Under the pieces are notes generated by a model, which saw only the letters and a program-made list of their open reading frames with translations, did no database searches and had not been told where the DNA came from. Shown here one piece after another: positions 35,005-43,306 of a DNA stretch of 64,000 nt. The position numbers and the translations under genes are program-made. The stretch's first letter is position 1. The number at the start of each line of letters is the position of its first letter. The DNA is from Clostridiaceae bacterium (lineage in GTDB: Bacteria > Bacillota > Clostridia > Peptostreptococcales > Natronincolaceae): the NCBI GenBank assembly GCA_018432235.1, contig JAHDLO010000026.1, forward strand, positions 227,037 to 291,036, read 5' to 3'.

Positions 35005-36501
35005 ATGCCAAACTATATTTTAGAAATGAAAAATATCTCTAAGGAATTTCCGGGGGTTAAGGCATTAGATCAGGTTGACTTCAAAGTTCAAGAGGGTGGT
35101 GTAATGGCTCTGCTGGGTGAAAATGGTGCAGGTAAATCAACCCTAATGAAGATTCTTACGGGTGTATATGAAAAAACCTCCGGCGAAATCCGCTATATGG
35201 GGAGCCCCGTTGAATTTAGAAATCCCAGAGAATCTCAAATCAGTGGCATTGCCATTATTCATCAGGAGTTAAACCTTCTGCCTGAGCTGACCATTGGAGA
35301 AAATATTTTTCTTGGTCGGGAGCCATTGGGCTTTGCAAGAAAGATCAACTGGCATCAGCTATATAATGATGCTGGCAAGCTGTTATCTCGCTTAGGCGTA
35401 ATGGAAGACCCTAGAAGACCCTGTGGAGAGCTGAGTGTAGGCCAGCAGCAAATGGTGGAAATAGCTAAAGCCCTATCACTGGATGCAAAAATCATCATCA
35501 TGGATGAGCCGACAGATGCCTTAACCGATAAGGAAACCCAGCAGCTATTTAAGGTAATCGCTGAGCTTAAGGCAGAGGGCAGAAGTATCATATATATATC
35601 CCATAGGCTGAAGGAAATATTTGAAATCTGTGATGCGGTGACGGTATTGCGAGATGGCCGATTTATAGGAGAGGATGCCGTTGAAAAGCTTACAGAGGAC
35701 AGCTTGATAGAAATGATGGTGGGCAGAAGGCTGACGGAGCAGTTTCCAAGGCTGGAAGGTAATGTTGGAAAACCTTTTCTAGAGGTCAAGGGTTTAACTA
35801 ATAGATATTTGAAGAATGTCAGCTTCCATGTAAACAAAAGTGAAATACTTGGTGTAGCAGGGCTAATGGGGTCAGGCAGAACAGAACTGGCTAAGACCAT
35901 TATTGGTTCTCTTGGCAAAGCATCAGGCAGTATTTATATGGACCAACAGTCCCTAGAGATACGGTCACCGGAGGATGCCATTAAATTAGGTATTGCCTAT
36001 GTATCGGAGGACAGAAAGGGTAACGGCTTAGTATTAGGACTATCGGTTAAAGAAAATATGAGCCTTTCATCACTGAAGGCCTTAACGGGCTTTATGGGAA
36101 TAATCGATAAGGGCCAGGAAGCAGAAAGGGCTCAACACTATATCAAAAATATGTCTATCAAAACCCCCGGCTTAAATCAAATTGTAAAAAATCTAAGCGG
36201 TGGCAATCAGCAGAAGGTTTCTATTGCAAAATGTCTTATGAGTCAGCCAAAGGTTTTGATATTGGATGAACCGACCCGCGGAGTTGACGTCGGGGCTAAA
36301 AAGGAAATATACGAGCTAATCAATGCCTTTAGACGTGAGGGCATGAGCATCATCATGATTTCGTCAGAAATCCCAGAAATTTTGGGAATGAGCGACCGGA
36401 TATTAGTTATGCACGAAGGTGCTGTAAAGGGTCAGCTATTAAGAGACGAGGCAACACAGGAAAAAATTCTTCGTTATGCAGTAGGAATGGGGGTGCAGTG
36501 A
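35005..36501 (+). CDS. rbsA: Ribose ABC importer, ATP-binding protein
   Basis: 498 residues with two ABC domains. The first has Walker A GENGAGKST and signature LSVGQQQMVEIAKAL; the second has GLMGSGRTEL in place of a canonical Walker A, as is normal in RbsA, and signature LSGGNQQKVSIAKCL with DEPTRGVDVG. It powers uptake through RbsC. RBS GGGAGTG; rbsC begins 1 nt after the stop. Confidence 0.96.
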   Translation: MPNYILEMKNISKEFPGVKALDQVDFKVQEGGVMALLGENGAGKSTLMKILTGVYEKTSGEIRYMGSPVEFRNPRESQISGIAIIHQELNLLPELTIGENIFLGREPLGFARKINWHQLYNDAGKLLSRLGVMEDPRRPCGELSVGQQQMVEIAKALSLDAKIIIMDEPTDALTDKETQQLFKVIAELKAEGRSIIYISHRLKEIFEICDAVTVLRDGRFIGEDAVEKLTEDSLIEMMVGRRLTEQFPRLEGNVGKPFLEVKGLTNRYLKNVSFHVNKSEILGVAGLMGSGRTELAKTIIGSLGKASGSIYMDQQSLEIRSPEDAIKLGIAYVSEDRKGNGLVLGLSVKENMSLSSLKALTGFMGIIDKGQEAERAQHYIKNMSIKTPGLNQIVKNLSGGNQQKVSIAKCLMSQPKVLILDEPTRGVDVGAKKEIYELINAFRREGMSIIMISSEIPEILGMSDRILVMHEGAVKGQLLRDEATQEKILRYAVGMGVQ

Positions 36502-36502
36502 T

Positions 36503-37447
36503 TTGGACAAGAATAATATCGATCGCTTAAATAAATATAAATCCATAATATTATTAATTGTTTTTTCCGGCATTATCGCGATAATCAATCCGAGATTTTT
36601 AACTATGTCAAACCTGTTGAATATATTGAGACAAACCTCTGTAAATGCCATTATCGCAGCAGGAATGACCTTTGTTATTTTAACAGGCGGTATTGACCTA
36701 TCCGTAGGGTCGATCCTTGCAATAGTGGGCGCCATAGCTGCCAGCTTGGTGGCGGGCGGAATGAATTGGATGCTGGTGATATTGCTGTCATGCTTTTTAG
36801 GTGCAATAATAGGGCTCCTAAATGGTTATATTATCACAAAAGGAAAGGTACAGCCCTTTATTGCAACTCTGGCGACAATGACCCTTCTAAGGGGAGCCAC
36901 CTTAGTTTTTACCGACGGAAAGCCCATCAGCATTGGCTATGACGCCGGTGCTCTAAAATTTGCTGGCTTTGGAACAGGGTACTTCATGGGTATACCAATA
37001 CCTATTTATATCACTCTGATTGTCTTCGGCTTGGTGTATTACGTGTTAAGACAGACAAGATTTGGGCGCTATGTCTATGCCTTAGGTGGGAATGAGGAGG
37101 CCACAGCCCTATCTGGCATTAATACCAAAAGGATAAAAGCCTATGTTTATGGCATCAGTGGACTGCTATCTGCCGTTGCAGGTATCATTATAACAGCAAG
37201 GCTGTCCTCTGCCCAGTCTCAGGCAGGCAGCGGGTATGAGCTGGATGCCATTGCGGCGGTCGTGCTTGGCGGTACCAGTCTATCGGGTGGTACGGGAGGA
37301 ATTCTAGGTACTGTTATCGGTGCCCTCATCATAGGGATACTCAACAATGGACTGAATCTGATGAATGTATCCTCATATTACCAGCTGCTGGCAAAGGGCT
37401 TAGTTATCCTTATAGCAGTTCTATTGGACAGAAAGGCAAAGCAATAA
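36503..37447 (+). CDS. rbsC: Ribose ABC importer, permease
   Basis: 314 residues, 8-10 hydrophobic helices, the BPD_transp_2 family. Conserved blocks FVILTGGIDLSVGSILA, GRYVYALGGNEEATALSGI and AAVVLGGTSLSGG. It starts at TTG 36503 with GGGGGTG upstream. It forms the membrane channel with RbsA, receiving sugar from RbsB. Confidence 0.96.
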   Translation: MDKNNIDRLNKYKSIILLIVFSGIIAIINPRFLTMSNLLNILRQTSVNAIIAAGMTFVILTGGIDLSVGSILAIVGAIAASLVAGGMNWMLVILLSCFLGAIIGLLNGYIITKGKVQPFIATLATMTLLRGATLVFTDGKPISIGYDAGALKFAGFGTGYFMGIPIPIYITLIVFGLVYYVLRQTRFGRYVYALGGNEEATALSGINTKRIKAYVYGISGLLSAVAGIIITARLSSAQSQAGSGYELDAIAAVVLGGTSLSGGTGGILGTVIGALIIGILNNGLNLMNVSSYYQLLAKGLVILIAVLLDRKAKQ

Positions 37448-37455
37448 GGTTTATC

Positions 37456-37476
37456 ATCTGCCGAAGCTTGGCGGAT
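37456..37476 (+). other. Intercistronic stem-loop before rbsB
   Basis: ATCTGCC (37456-37462) and GGCGGAT (37470-37476), 7-nt loop, no T-run. Such hairpins before binding-protein genes can protect mRNA and raise rbsB expression; that role is inference. Confidence 0.55.
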
Positions 37477-37503
37477 TATAATAAATATAAGGGGGAATAA
37501 AAA

Positions 37504-38418
37504 ATGAAGAAATTTTTATTAATTGCATTGGTGGTAATGCTAACAATGGCTCTGGCAGTAGGCTGTACTCAAGATGCTGGGCCTACACCGGGACCTTCTA
37601 ATGAAGGTGCTGAAAAAATAGGGTTGGTTATCTCAACCTTAAACAATCCTTTCTTCGTAACCTTAAAGGAAGGAGCAGAGGCAAAGGCTAAGGCATTAGG
37701 CTATGAATTAGTCGTGCTGGATTCACAAAATGACCCAGCTAAGGAAATAGCAAATGTTGAGGACTTAATTACACAAAAGGTTGCCTTAATACTCATTAAC
37801 CCTACAGATTCTGATGCTGTAGGCAACGCCGTCAGGGCAGCTAATGGAAAAAATATCCCAGTGATCACCCTAGATAGAGGTGCTAATGCAGGAGAAGTTG
37901 TAACGCATATCGCTTCCGACAACGTTGCTGGTGGTAAAATGGCAGGAGAGTTCATTGTTGAGCAATTAAACGGTGCAGGTAAGCTGGTTGAGCTGGAGGG
38001 AATTGCAGGAACCTCTGCAGCGAGAGATAGAGGTCAGGGCTTCAATGAAGCTATTGGCGGTACTGGCTTAGAGGTGGTTTCTAAGCAGACCGCAGACTTT
38101 GATAGAACTAAGGGATTGTCTGTTATGGAAAATATTCTTCAAGCACAGCCAGAAATCAATGCCGTATTTGCCCACAACGATGAAATGGCATTAGGTGCCC
38201 TTCAAGCGGTTAAGGCTTCAGGCAGAGAAATTATGATTGTTGGTTTCGACGCCACTGACGATGCCGTAAAGGCCGTTAATGATGGCGAAATGGCGGCAAC
38301 GGTTGCACAGCAGCCCGACAAAATCGGCAGTCTTGGTGTTGAAGCAGCAGACAAGGTGATTAAGGGTGAAGCTGTTGAAGCTTTTATTCCTGTAGATTTA
38401 AAACTGATAACTAAATAA
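37504..38418 (+). CDS. rbsB: Ribose-binding lipoprotein of ABC importer
   Basis: 304 residues. A signal peptide (MKKFLLIALVVMLTMALAVG) ends at a lipobox Cys21, then a Pro/Gly linker and a type I periplasmic-binding fold: IGLVISTLNNPFFVTLKEGA, VITLDRGAN, FAHNDEMALGALQA. Membrane-anchored, it delivers ribose to RbsAC. GGGGG lies before the ATG. Last gene of the operon, followed by a compound terminator. Confidence 0.96.
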   Translation: MKKFLLIALVVMLTMALAVGCTQDAGPTPGPSNEGAEKIGLVISTLNNPFFVTLKEGAEAKAKALGYELVVLDSQNDPAKEIANVEDLITQKVALILINPTDSDAVGNAVRAANGKNIPVITLDRGANAGEVVTHIASDNVAGGKMAGEFIVEQLNGAGKLVELEGIAGTSAARDRGQGFNEAIGGTGLEVVSKQTADFDRTKGLSVMENILQAQPEINAVFAHNDEMALGALQAVKASGREIMIVGFDATDDAVKAVNDGEMAATVAQQPDKIGSLGVEAADKVIKGEAVEAFIPVDLKLITK

Positions 38419-38444
38419 TATATAAGCTAAGACCTTTGTAGAAT

Positions 38445-38513
38445 AATATGCTCCCCTTATGGTGGACAGTTTAATAGTAAACTGCTGACTGTAAGGCGGA
38501 GCATATTTTTTTG
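38445..38513 (+). terminator. Compound terminator after the rbs operon
   Basis: Outer arms AATATGCTCC (38445-38454) and GGAGCATATT (38498-38507) enclose an inner hairpin CAGTTTA/TAAACTG; T-run follows. Confidence 0.85.
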
Positions 38514-38660
38514 GGACGAAAAAAGGTTTAGCTACCCTTGGTATTATACATCTTCCTTAAGCATAAGCAACTTAAAATAGACGATTTTCTTAGCACTATT
38601 AATGACTTGAGGCGCTATAATATATTAACCGCATAATTAAGTGCAGAAGGGAGCTAAAGT

Positions 38661-38912
38661 ATGGATACGCAATTAATTAACGAAGTAAAGCAGCTATTAA
38701 AAAGACAGAGAAAGGACAGTATAACAATTGATATTACAAACGTTAGAAGCTGTTGAGCCTCCTATACCCTACCATCAGTTCTGATGGGAAGACCGGTTGA
38801 TATAGAACTGTATCATCAGTACGATATAGAAGGAATTAAAATATTTGTGAACAAACAGCTGCATGCCACTAGAGGGCTGATTTTACAACAGCTTCAGGGT
38901 TTGTTAAATTAA
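38661..38912 (+). CDS. Small selenoprotein, Cys-Sec (CC/Se) motif family
   Basis: One frame of 84 codons runs from ATG 38661 (GGGAG 7 nt upstream) to TAA 38910-38912, interrupted only by TGA at 38754-38756 (codon 32) right after a Cys codon. Protein-like sequence continues without change after the TGA: ASYTLPSVLMGRPVDIELYH then IEGIKIFVNKQL. Read with selenocysteine, it has a Cys31-Sec32 redox motif and the PSV-x-G spacing that I recall from small CC/Se-motif (seleno)proteins of anaerobes. A hairpin suitable as bacterial SECIS starts 15 nt after the TGA. A TATAAT (38616-38621) lies upstream. Molecular function is unknown; a thiol/selenol redox or metal-binding role is likely. Confidence 0.8.
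38757..38790 (+). promoter_or_regulatory. Candidate bacterial SECIS element
   Basis: CCATCA (38772-38777), loop GTTC, TGATGG (38782-38787). The stem starts 15 nt and the GU-containing apical loop about 21 nt after the in-frame TGA, within the distance SelB needs in bacteria. Confidence 0.65.
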
Positions 38913-39098
38913 AGTAATAAGTTATGTATACATTGACGACTAATTCCATCATGTGGTAAGTTATTATTGGTAAGAAATATACATTAGCTGTATAAGCTGA
39001 AAAGCATAATACAGTTTTAGTAAAAGAAAATATTAAATTGTTTTCAGGGCAACATAAGATGATGGATATTTAATGTACATTTTGATGGAGGTGTTTTG

Positions 39099-40049
39099 AT
39101 GAAAAGGGTTTTAGTCACAGGTGCTTTAGGGCAGATAGGTACTGAATTGGTTGTAAAAATGAGAGAGATATATGGTGCTGATAATATTATAGCTTCCAAC
39201 AGAAGCGGTCAGGAGGATCATACACTCACTCAGTCTGGCCCTTTTGAGGTAATTGATGTTACTGATGCAAAGCGTATATTTGAGGTGGCTGATAAATATA
39301 AGGTGGATACTATTATGCATATGGCCGCGCTTTTGTCGGCAACAGCAGAAAACAATCCCCTTTTGGCATGGGAAATTAACATGGGGGGCCTGATCAATGC
39401 CCTTGAGGTGGCAAGAGAACTGAACTGTCAGTTCTTTACACCAAGCTCCATTGGTGCATTTGGACCTTCTTCACCAAAGGACAATACACCACAGGACACA
39501 ATTCAAAGACCGGTAACTATGTATGGGGTGAATAAAGTAGCGGGTGAGCTGCTTTGTGATTATTATTACCATAAATTCGGTGTTGATACCAGAGGAGTAC
39601 GATTCCCAGGACTAATCTCATATGTACAGCCACCAGGAGGCGGAACCACAGATTATGCAGTTCATATCTATTATGAGGCCCTGAGACATAAAAAATATAC
39701 CAGCTACATAGACAAGGGAACCTATATGGATATGATGTATATGCCGGATGCACTTAATGCGATCATTGATTTGATGGAGGCTGACGGTGACAGGCTGAAG
39801 CATAGAAACGCCTTTAATGTTACTGCCATGAGCTTTGACCCAGAGGGTATAGCTGCAGAAATTAGAAAGCACATACCAGAGTTTACAATAGATTATAAGG
39901 TAGATCCAATGCGTCAGGCAATTGCCAATAGCTGGCCGAATTCTATTGATCCCACTGCTGCAATAGAAGAGTGGGGCTTTAAGGCGGAATATGACTTAAG
40001 TAGAATGACAGTGGATATGCTGACTAAGCTTAAGGAAAAGGGAATATAG
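39099..40049 (+). CDS. NAD-dependent L-threonine 3-dehydrogenase-like (SDR/epimerase type)
   Basis: ~316 residues from ATG 39099, with GGAGG upstream. Extended SDR: Rossmann motif VLVTGALGQIGTEL, active-site Tyr in MYGVNKVAGELL, and substrate block RFPGLISYVQPPGGGTTDYA. This last block and overall length match the short-chain L-threonine 3-dehydrogenases (TDH), which oxidise threonine to 2-amino-3-ketobutyrate. No adjacent ligase gene (kbl) is present, so another sugar-nucleotide epimerase role cannot be excluded. It has its own terminator. Confidence 0.83.
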   Translation: MKRVLVTGALGQIGTELVVKMREIYGADNIIASNRSGQEDHTLTQSGPFEVIDVTDAKRIFEVADKYKVDTIMHMAALLSATAENNPLLAWEINMGGLINALEVARELNCQFFTPSSIGAFGPSSPKDNTPQDTIQRPVTMYGVNKVAGELLCDYYYHKFGVDTRGVRFPGLISYVQPPGGGTTDYAVHIYYEALRHKKYTSYIDKGTYMDMMYMPDALNAIIDLMEADGDRLKHRNAFNVTAMSFDPEGIAAEIRKHIPEFTIDYKVDPMRQAIANSWPNSIDPTAAIEEWGFKAEYDLSRMTVDMLTKLKEKGI

Positions 40050-40055
40050 AAATAA

Positions 40056-40088
40056 AAAAACATCGGATTTCTAATCTGGTGTTTTTTT
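40056..40088 (+). terminator. Terminator after threonine dehydrogenase-like gene
   Basis: ACATCGGATT pairs with AATCTGGTGT across a short loop, flanked by an A-run and a T-run. The remaining gap to 40330 is AT-rich; I see no gene or known riboswitch in it. Confidence 0.88.
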
Positions 40089-40330
40089 ATTTCAACAAAA
40101 GCTAATATTTTAGTGATAACAGGTCGAAATAAAAAGGATAACAGGAGAAATTGTAGAATATTGAATATAAAGGACTATAAGGGATTATATATCTACATCA
40201 CTTTTAGTTCATTATTTATAAAAAGAACTTTCCTATGAAATAAGCATATATTAACCATATTGGTATTGAATGATGGCATTATGAACAAGAGGAAAAAGAA
40301 GATTATTATAATATAAGGGGTCAGATATTT

Positions 40331-42772
40331 ATGTATATGGACAATATTTATCTAGAAGCAGGACCAGTCATATTTATTGAATGGGCCTCCAGAGAGAAGG
40401 GAATCATATCAAGGGTTTCTGATAATATATTAGAGTGGCTCATAGAGGATGACGACTTAATAAGGATACAAAATGATTTTTTTAGTATCCTTCATCCAGC
40501 GGATGTAGATGAGACTAAAGCCCGAATATTGCAGCATAAAGAAAATGGTGATGTTAGCTTTGAGCTGCTATACAGGATTATATTAAGTGAAGGTCGTACT
40601 AAGTGGTTGAAGGAGTATGTCGTTAATAGTCGACCCGATCATAGCGATGGATTATATGCAGGCTACATCATAGATATAACTCAACAGGCTGAGCTTGCCC
40701 ATCGTCTCAGAGAAAATGAAGAAAGACATAAGCTACTGGTGGAGGAATCCTTATACGCTACTTATATTGTTGTGGATAGAAAATGGTCATATATCAATCC
40801 GAAATTTGCGGAGATTTTTGGTTATTCTGTAGAGGAGCTTTTGATGGCACCGGTGGATAAGGTAGTACATATAGATGATTTGGCATTGGTGTATAACAAT
40901 TTGGACAGAAGGATAAAGGGTGAGATCAGAGGCATCCAGTACAAGTTTAGAGGTGTGAAAAAGGATGGCAGCATAATCACGGTTGAGGTGCTGGGTAACA
41001 GATATGAACTCAAGGATAAGGTAGCAATTTTTGGTACTTTGGTGGACATTACGGATGTCAGTAAATCCACAGAAAAGCTGAGGATGGCTACAAAGGTTTT
41101 TGAAAATACGATAGAGGGAATAGCAGTGACGGATAAAAATGCGATTATACAGTGGGTGAACCCTGCTTTCACAGCAATTACAGGCTACAGCGCCCATGAG
41201 GTTATTGGAAAAAACCCCAGAGTACTTCGTTCTGAAAAGCATAATAGAGAATTTTATTCCCGAATGTGGGACTCCCTTATCCATCGAGGTCAGTGGCAGG
41301 GGGAGATATGGAATCGTAGAAAAAACGGTGAAACCTACCCCGAGTGGCTGACGATATCAGCGATATGTGATGAGGAGGGCAATACATTACAATATGTTTC
41401 TGTTTTCAATGATATATCGGAGCGGATTAAAAGAGAGGAGCATATAAAGTATCAGGCCTACCATGATGCCCTTACGAAGCTGCCTAATAGATACTTGCTG
41501 TACGACCGTTTAAATATGAATATTTCTCATGCCCATAGAAATCAGGAAAAGCTGGCGGTAATGCTGCTGGATTTAGACCGTTTTAAGCGAATAAATGATA
41601 CAATGGGTCATCCGGCCGGAGATATTCTGCTGCAGGAGGTTGCCCTTAGATTAAAGGACAGCCTTAGAGAGGGCGATACTGTTTCAAGACTTGGTGGGGA
41701 TGAATTTTGTATCATACTGGAGGATATTAAGCATGTCGAAAATGCATTGAAGGTTGCTCAAAAAATCTTTAAAGCCTTTTCAAAACCCTTCATTTTAAGG
41801 GATCATGAGCTTTATGTCACCACTAGCATAGGCGTAAGCATTTATCCTAATGATGGGGTGGATGTCGATACCCTTATTAAGAATGCCGATACAGCCATGT
41901 ATGAGGCTAAGGGGCAGGGGAGGAATAACGTTCGACTATATACAGCCTCCATGAACGATGAGGCTATAAAACGATTGGCTATAGAAAATGAAATTATAAA
42001 GGGTCTGGAAAGAGAAGAATTCGTCGTCTATTACCAGCCTCAGCTTTGCCTTGAAACGAATAAAATCATAGGTGCAGAGGCGCTGATACGCTGGCAGCAT
42101 CCAGAGCTGGGCTTTCTTTTGCCAGGAAAGTTCATACATATCGCTGAAGAGACAGGTCTGGTGGAGCTTTTAGGGAACTGGGTGCTATTGACCTCCTGCA
42201 GACAAAATAAGCAATGGCAGGAAAAGGGATATCATGCCATTAATATGTCAGTTAATCTTTCTGCTATGCAGTTTCAGCAAAAAAGTCTGTTAAAGACTGT
42301 AAATGCAGCACTAAAGGAGGTAGGGCTTTCAGCCAGCTACCTTGATCTTGAGATAACCGAAAGCAGTGCAATTCAAGATCCGGATTTTGCCATAGCACTT
42401 TTAAAGGAATTAAAGAAAAATGGTCTTCAGATATCAATGGATGACTTTGGAACAGGGTATTCATCCCTGGCACTACTCAATCGACTTCCTATAGACAGAT
42501 TAAAAATTGACAGATCCTTTATCAGTAATATTGTTAATGATGTAGAGAAACAAGCAATCGTATCAGCGATTATTGCCATGGCTAAAACCCTGGGGCTGAG
42601 GGTCGTGGCAGAAGGGGTGGAGACGAAAGAGCAAATGGCATATCTAAGAGACCACCATTGCGATGAAATACAGGGCTATCTCATCAGCCCACCGGTTAAG
42701 ACTGAGGATTTTGAGGCACTACTGATAAAATACAATGGCAGTCCTATTGAGGGTACATTATGTAAGCTATAA
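40331..42772 (+). CDS. PAS-GGDEF-EAL cyclic di-GMP protein
   Basis: 813 residues, no membrane helix. Three PAS/PAC units fill residues ~1-375 (RLRENEERHKLLVEESLYAT; ATKVFENTIEGIAVTDKNAI). The GGDEF domain has an intact GGDEF (455-459) and an RxxD inhibition site (Arg446-Asp449). The EAL domain has EAL at 583-585 and DDFGTGYSSLALL. Both synthesis and breakdown of c-di-GMP look possible, with cytoplasmic sensing through PAS. It neighbours a second GGDEF-EAL protein. Confidence 0.92.
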   Translation: MYMDNIYLEAGPVIFIEWASREKGIISRVSDNILEWLIEDDDLIRIQNDFFSILHPADVDETKARILQHKENGDVSFELLYRIILSEGRTKWLKEYVVNSRPDHSDGLYAGYIIDITQQAELAHRLRENEERHKLLVEESLYATYIVVDRKWSYINPKFAEIFGYSVEELLMAPVDKVVHIDDLALVYNNLDRRIKGEIRGIQYKFRGVKKDGSIITVEVLGNRYELKDKVAIFGTLVDITDVSKSTEKLRMATKVFENTIEGIAVTDKNAIIQWVNPAFTAITGYSAHEVIGKNPRVLRSEKHNREFYSRMWDSLIHRGQWQGEIWNRRKNGETYPEWLTISAICDEEGNTLQYVSVFNDISERIKREEHIKYQAYHDALTKLPNRYLLYDRLNMNISHAHRNQEKLAVMLLDLDRFKRINDTMGHPAGDILLQEVALRLKDSLREGDTVSRLGGDEFCIILEDIKHVENALKVAQKIFKAFSKPFILRDHELYVTTSIGVSIYPNDGVDVDTLIKNADTAMYEAKGQGRNNVRLYTASMNDEAIKRLAIENEIIKGLEREEFVVYYQPQLCLETNKIIGAEALIRWQHPELGFLLPGKFIHIAEETGLVELLGNWVLLTSCRQNKQWQEKGYHAINMSVNLSAMQFQQKSLLKTVNAALKEVGLSASYLDLEITESSAIQDPDFAIALLKELKKNGLQISMDDFGTGYSSLALLNRLPIDRLKIDRSFISNIVNDVEKQAIVSAIIAMAKTLGLRVVAEGVETKEQMAYLRDHHCDEIQGYLISPPVKTEDFEALLIKYNGSPIEGTLCKL

Positions 42773-42801
42773 AATAACACAAGCAATACGGAGGAACGGC
42801 G

Positions 42802-43053
42802 ATGTCCAGAATTGTTTTCCCTATGGAGAAAATTGGCGCAGTCAAGCGTAAGTCAAAAAGAGGAGAGGTTAAAAGGGAGGCGGTATTCCTAGATGGAAAA
42901 TATATTTGCCCAAACTGCTTTGAAAATAATTATGAGGTAATAAAATGTCAGCTAGACGCAGATAAAGCAAAGCCCATGAGGTATACAGGAAAATGCAGAA
43001 ATTGCGGAACTAAAATTCAGTACAACAAAGAGACCCCACTCCTAAAAACATAG
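42802..43053 (+). CDS. Small zinc-ribbon-like protein
   Basis: 83 residues, ATG 42802 with GGAGG upstream. Two CxxC pairs (CPNC near residue 39 and CRNC near residue 70) separated by ~30 residues suggest a single zinc ribbon; the N-terminus is basic (KRKSKRGEVKRE). It lies 29 nt after the GGDEF-EAL gene and could be co-transcribed. I do not recognise a named family. Confidence 0.6.
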   Translation: MSRIVFPMEKIGAVKRKSKRGEVKREAVFLDGKYICPNCFENNYEVIKCQLDADKAKPMRYTGKCRNCGTKIQYNKETPLLKT

Positions 43054-43070
43054 GCCTTGATACAAAAAAA

Positions 43071-43093
43071 ATCTGCATAATGCAGTTTTTTTT
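43071..43093 (+). terminator. Terminator after zinc-ribbon gene
   Basis: CTGCA (43073-43077), loop TAA, TGCAG (43081-43085), flanked by A-run and T-run. The rest of the gap to 43306 shows no recognisable element. Confidence 0.8.
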
Positions 43094-43306
43094 GCATCGG
43101 CGACTATCGTCTTTACGGATAGCATAATGATTGGAAGGATATCAATATCAGACAGCAGAGGGGGGAGAATAATAGGCCAAAATACTTATATTTAATAGGG
43201 GTTAAAAAGGGTATAAATAGCATAAATGGGCTTTCCTTACATATAGAGACGGAGGCCGACCTAATGGCTGCTCATTATACAGGGGATAACTAAAGGGGGT
43301 ATAAGC

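Noticed and set aside
38754..38756. In-frame TGA as a nonsense mutation or sequencing error in a small gene
   Set aside because: Codon use and hydrophobic pattern continue in the same frame, a Cys precedes it, and a SECIS-like hairpin follows at the right distance; selenocysteine explains all of this better.
43086..43306. c-di-GMP riboswitch before the second GGDEF-EAL gene
   Set aside because: Neither GEMM-I nor GEMM-II hallmark sequences could be found in this gap or in 40089-40330.
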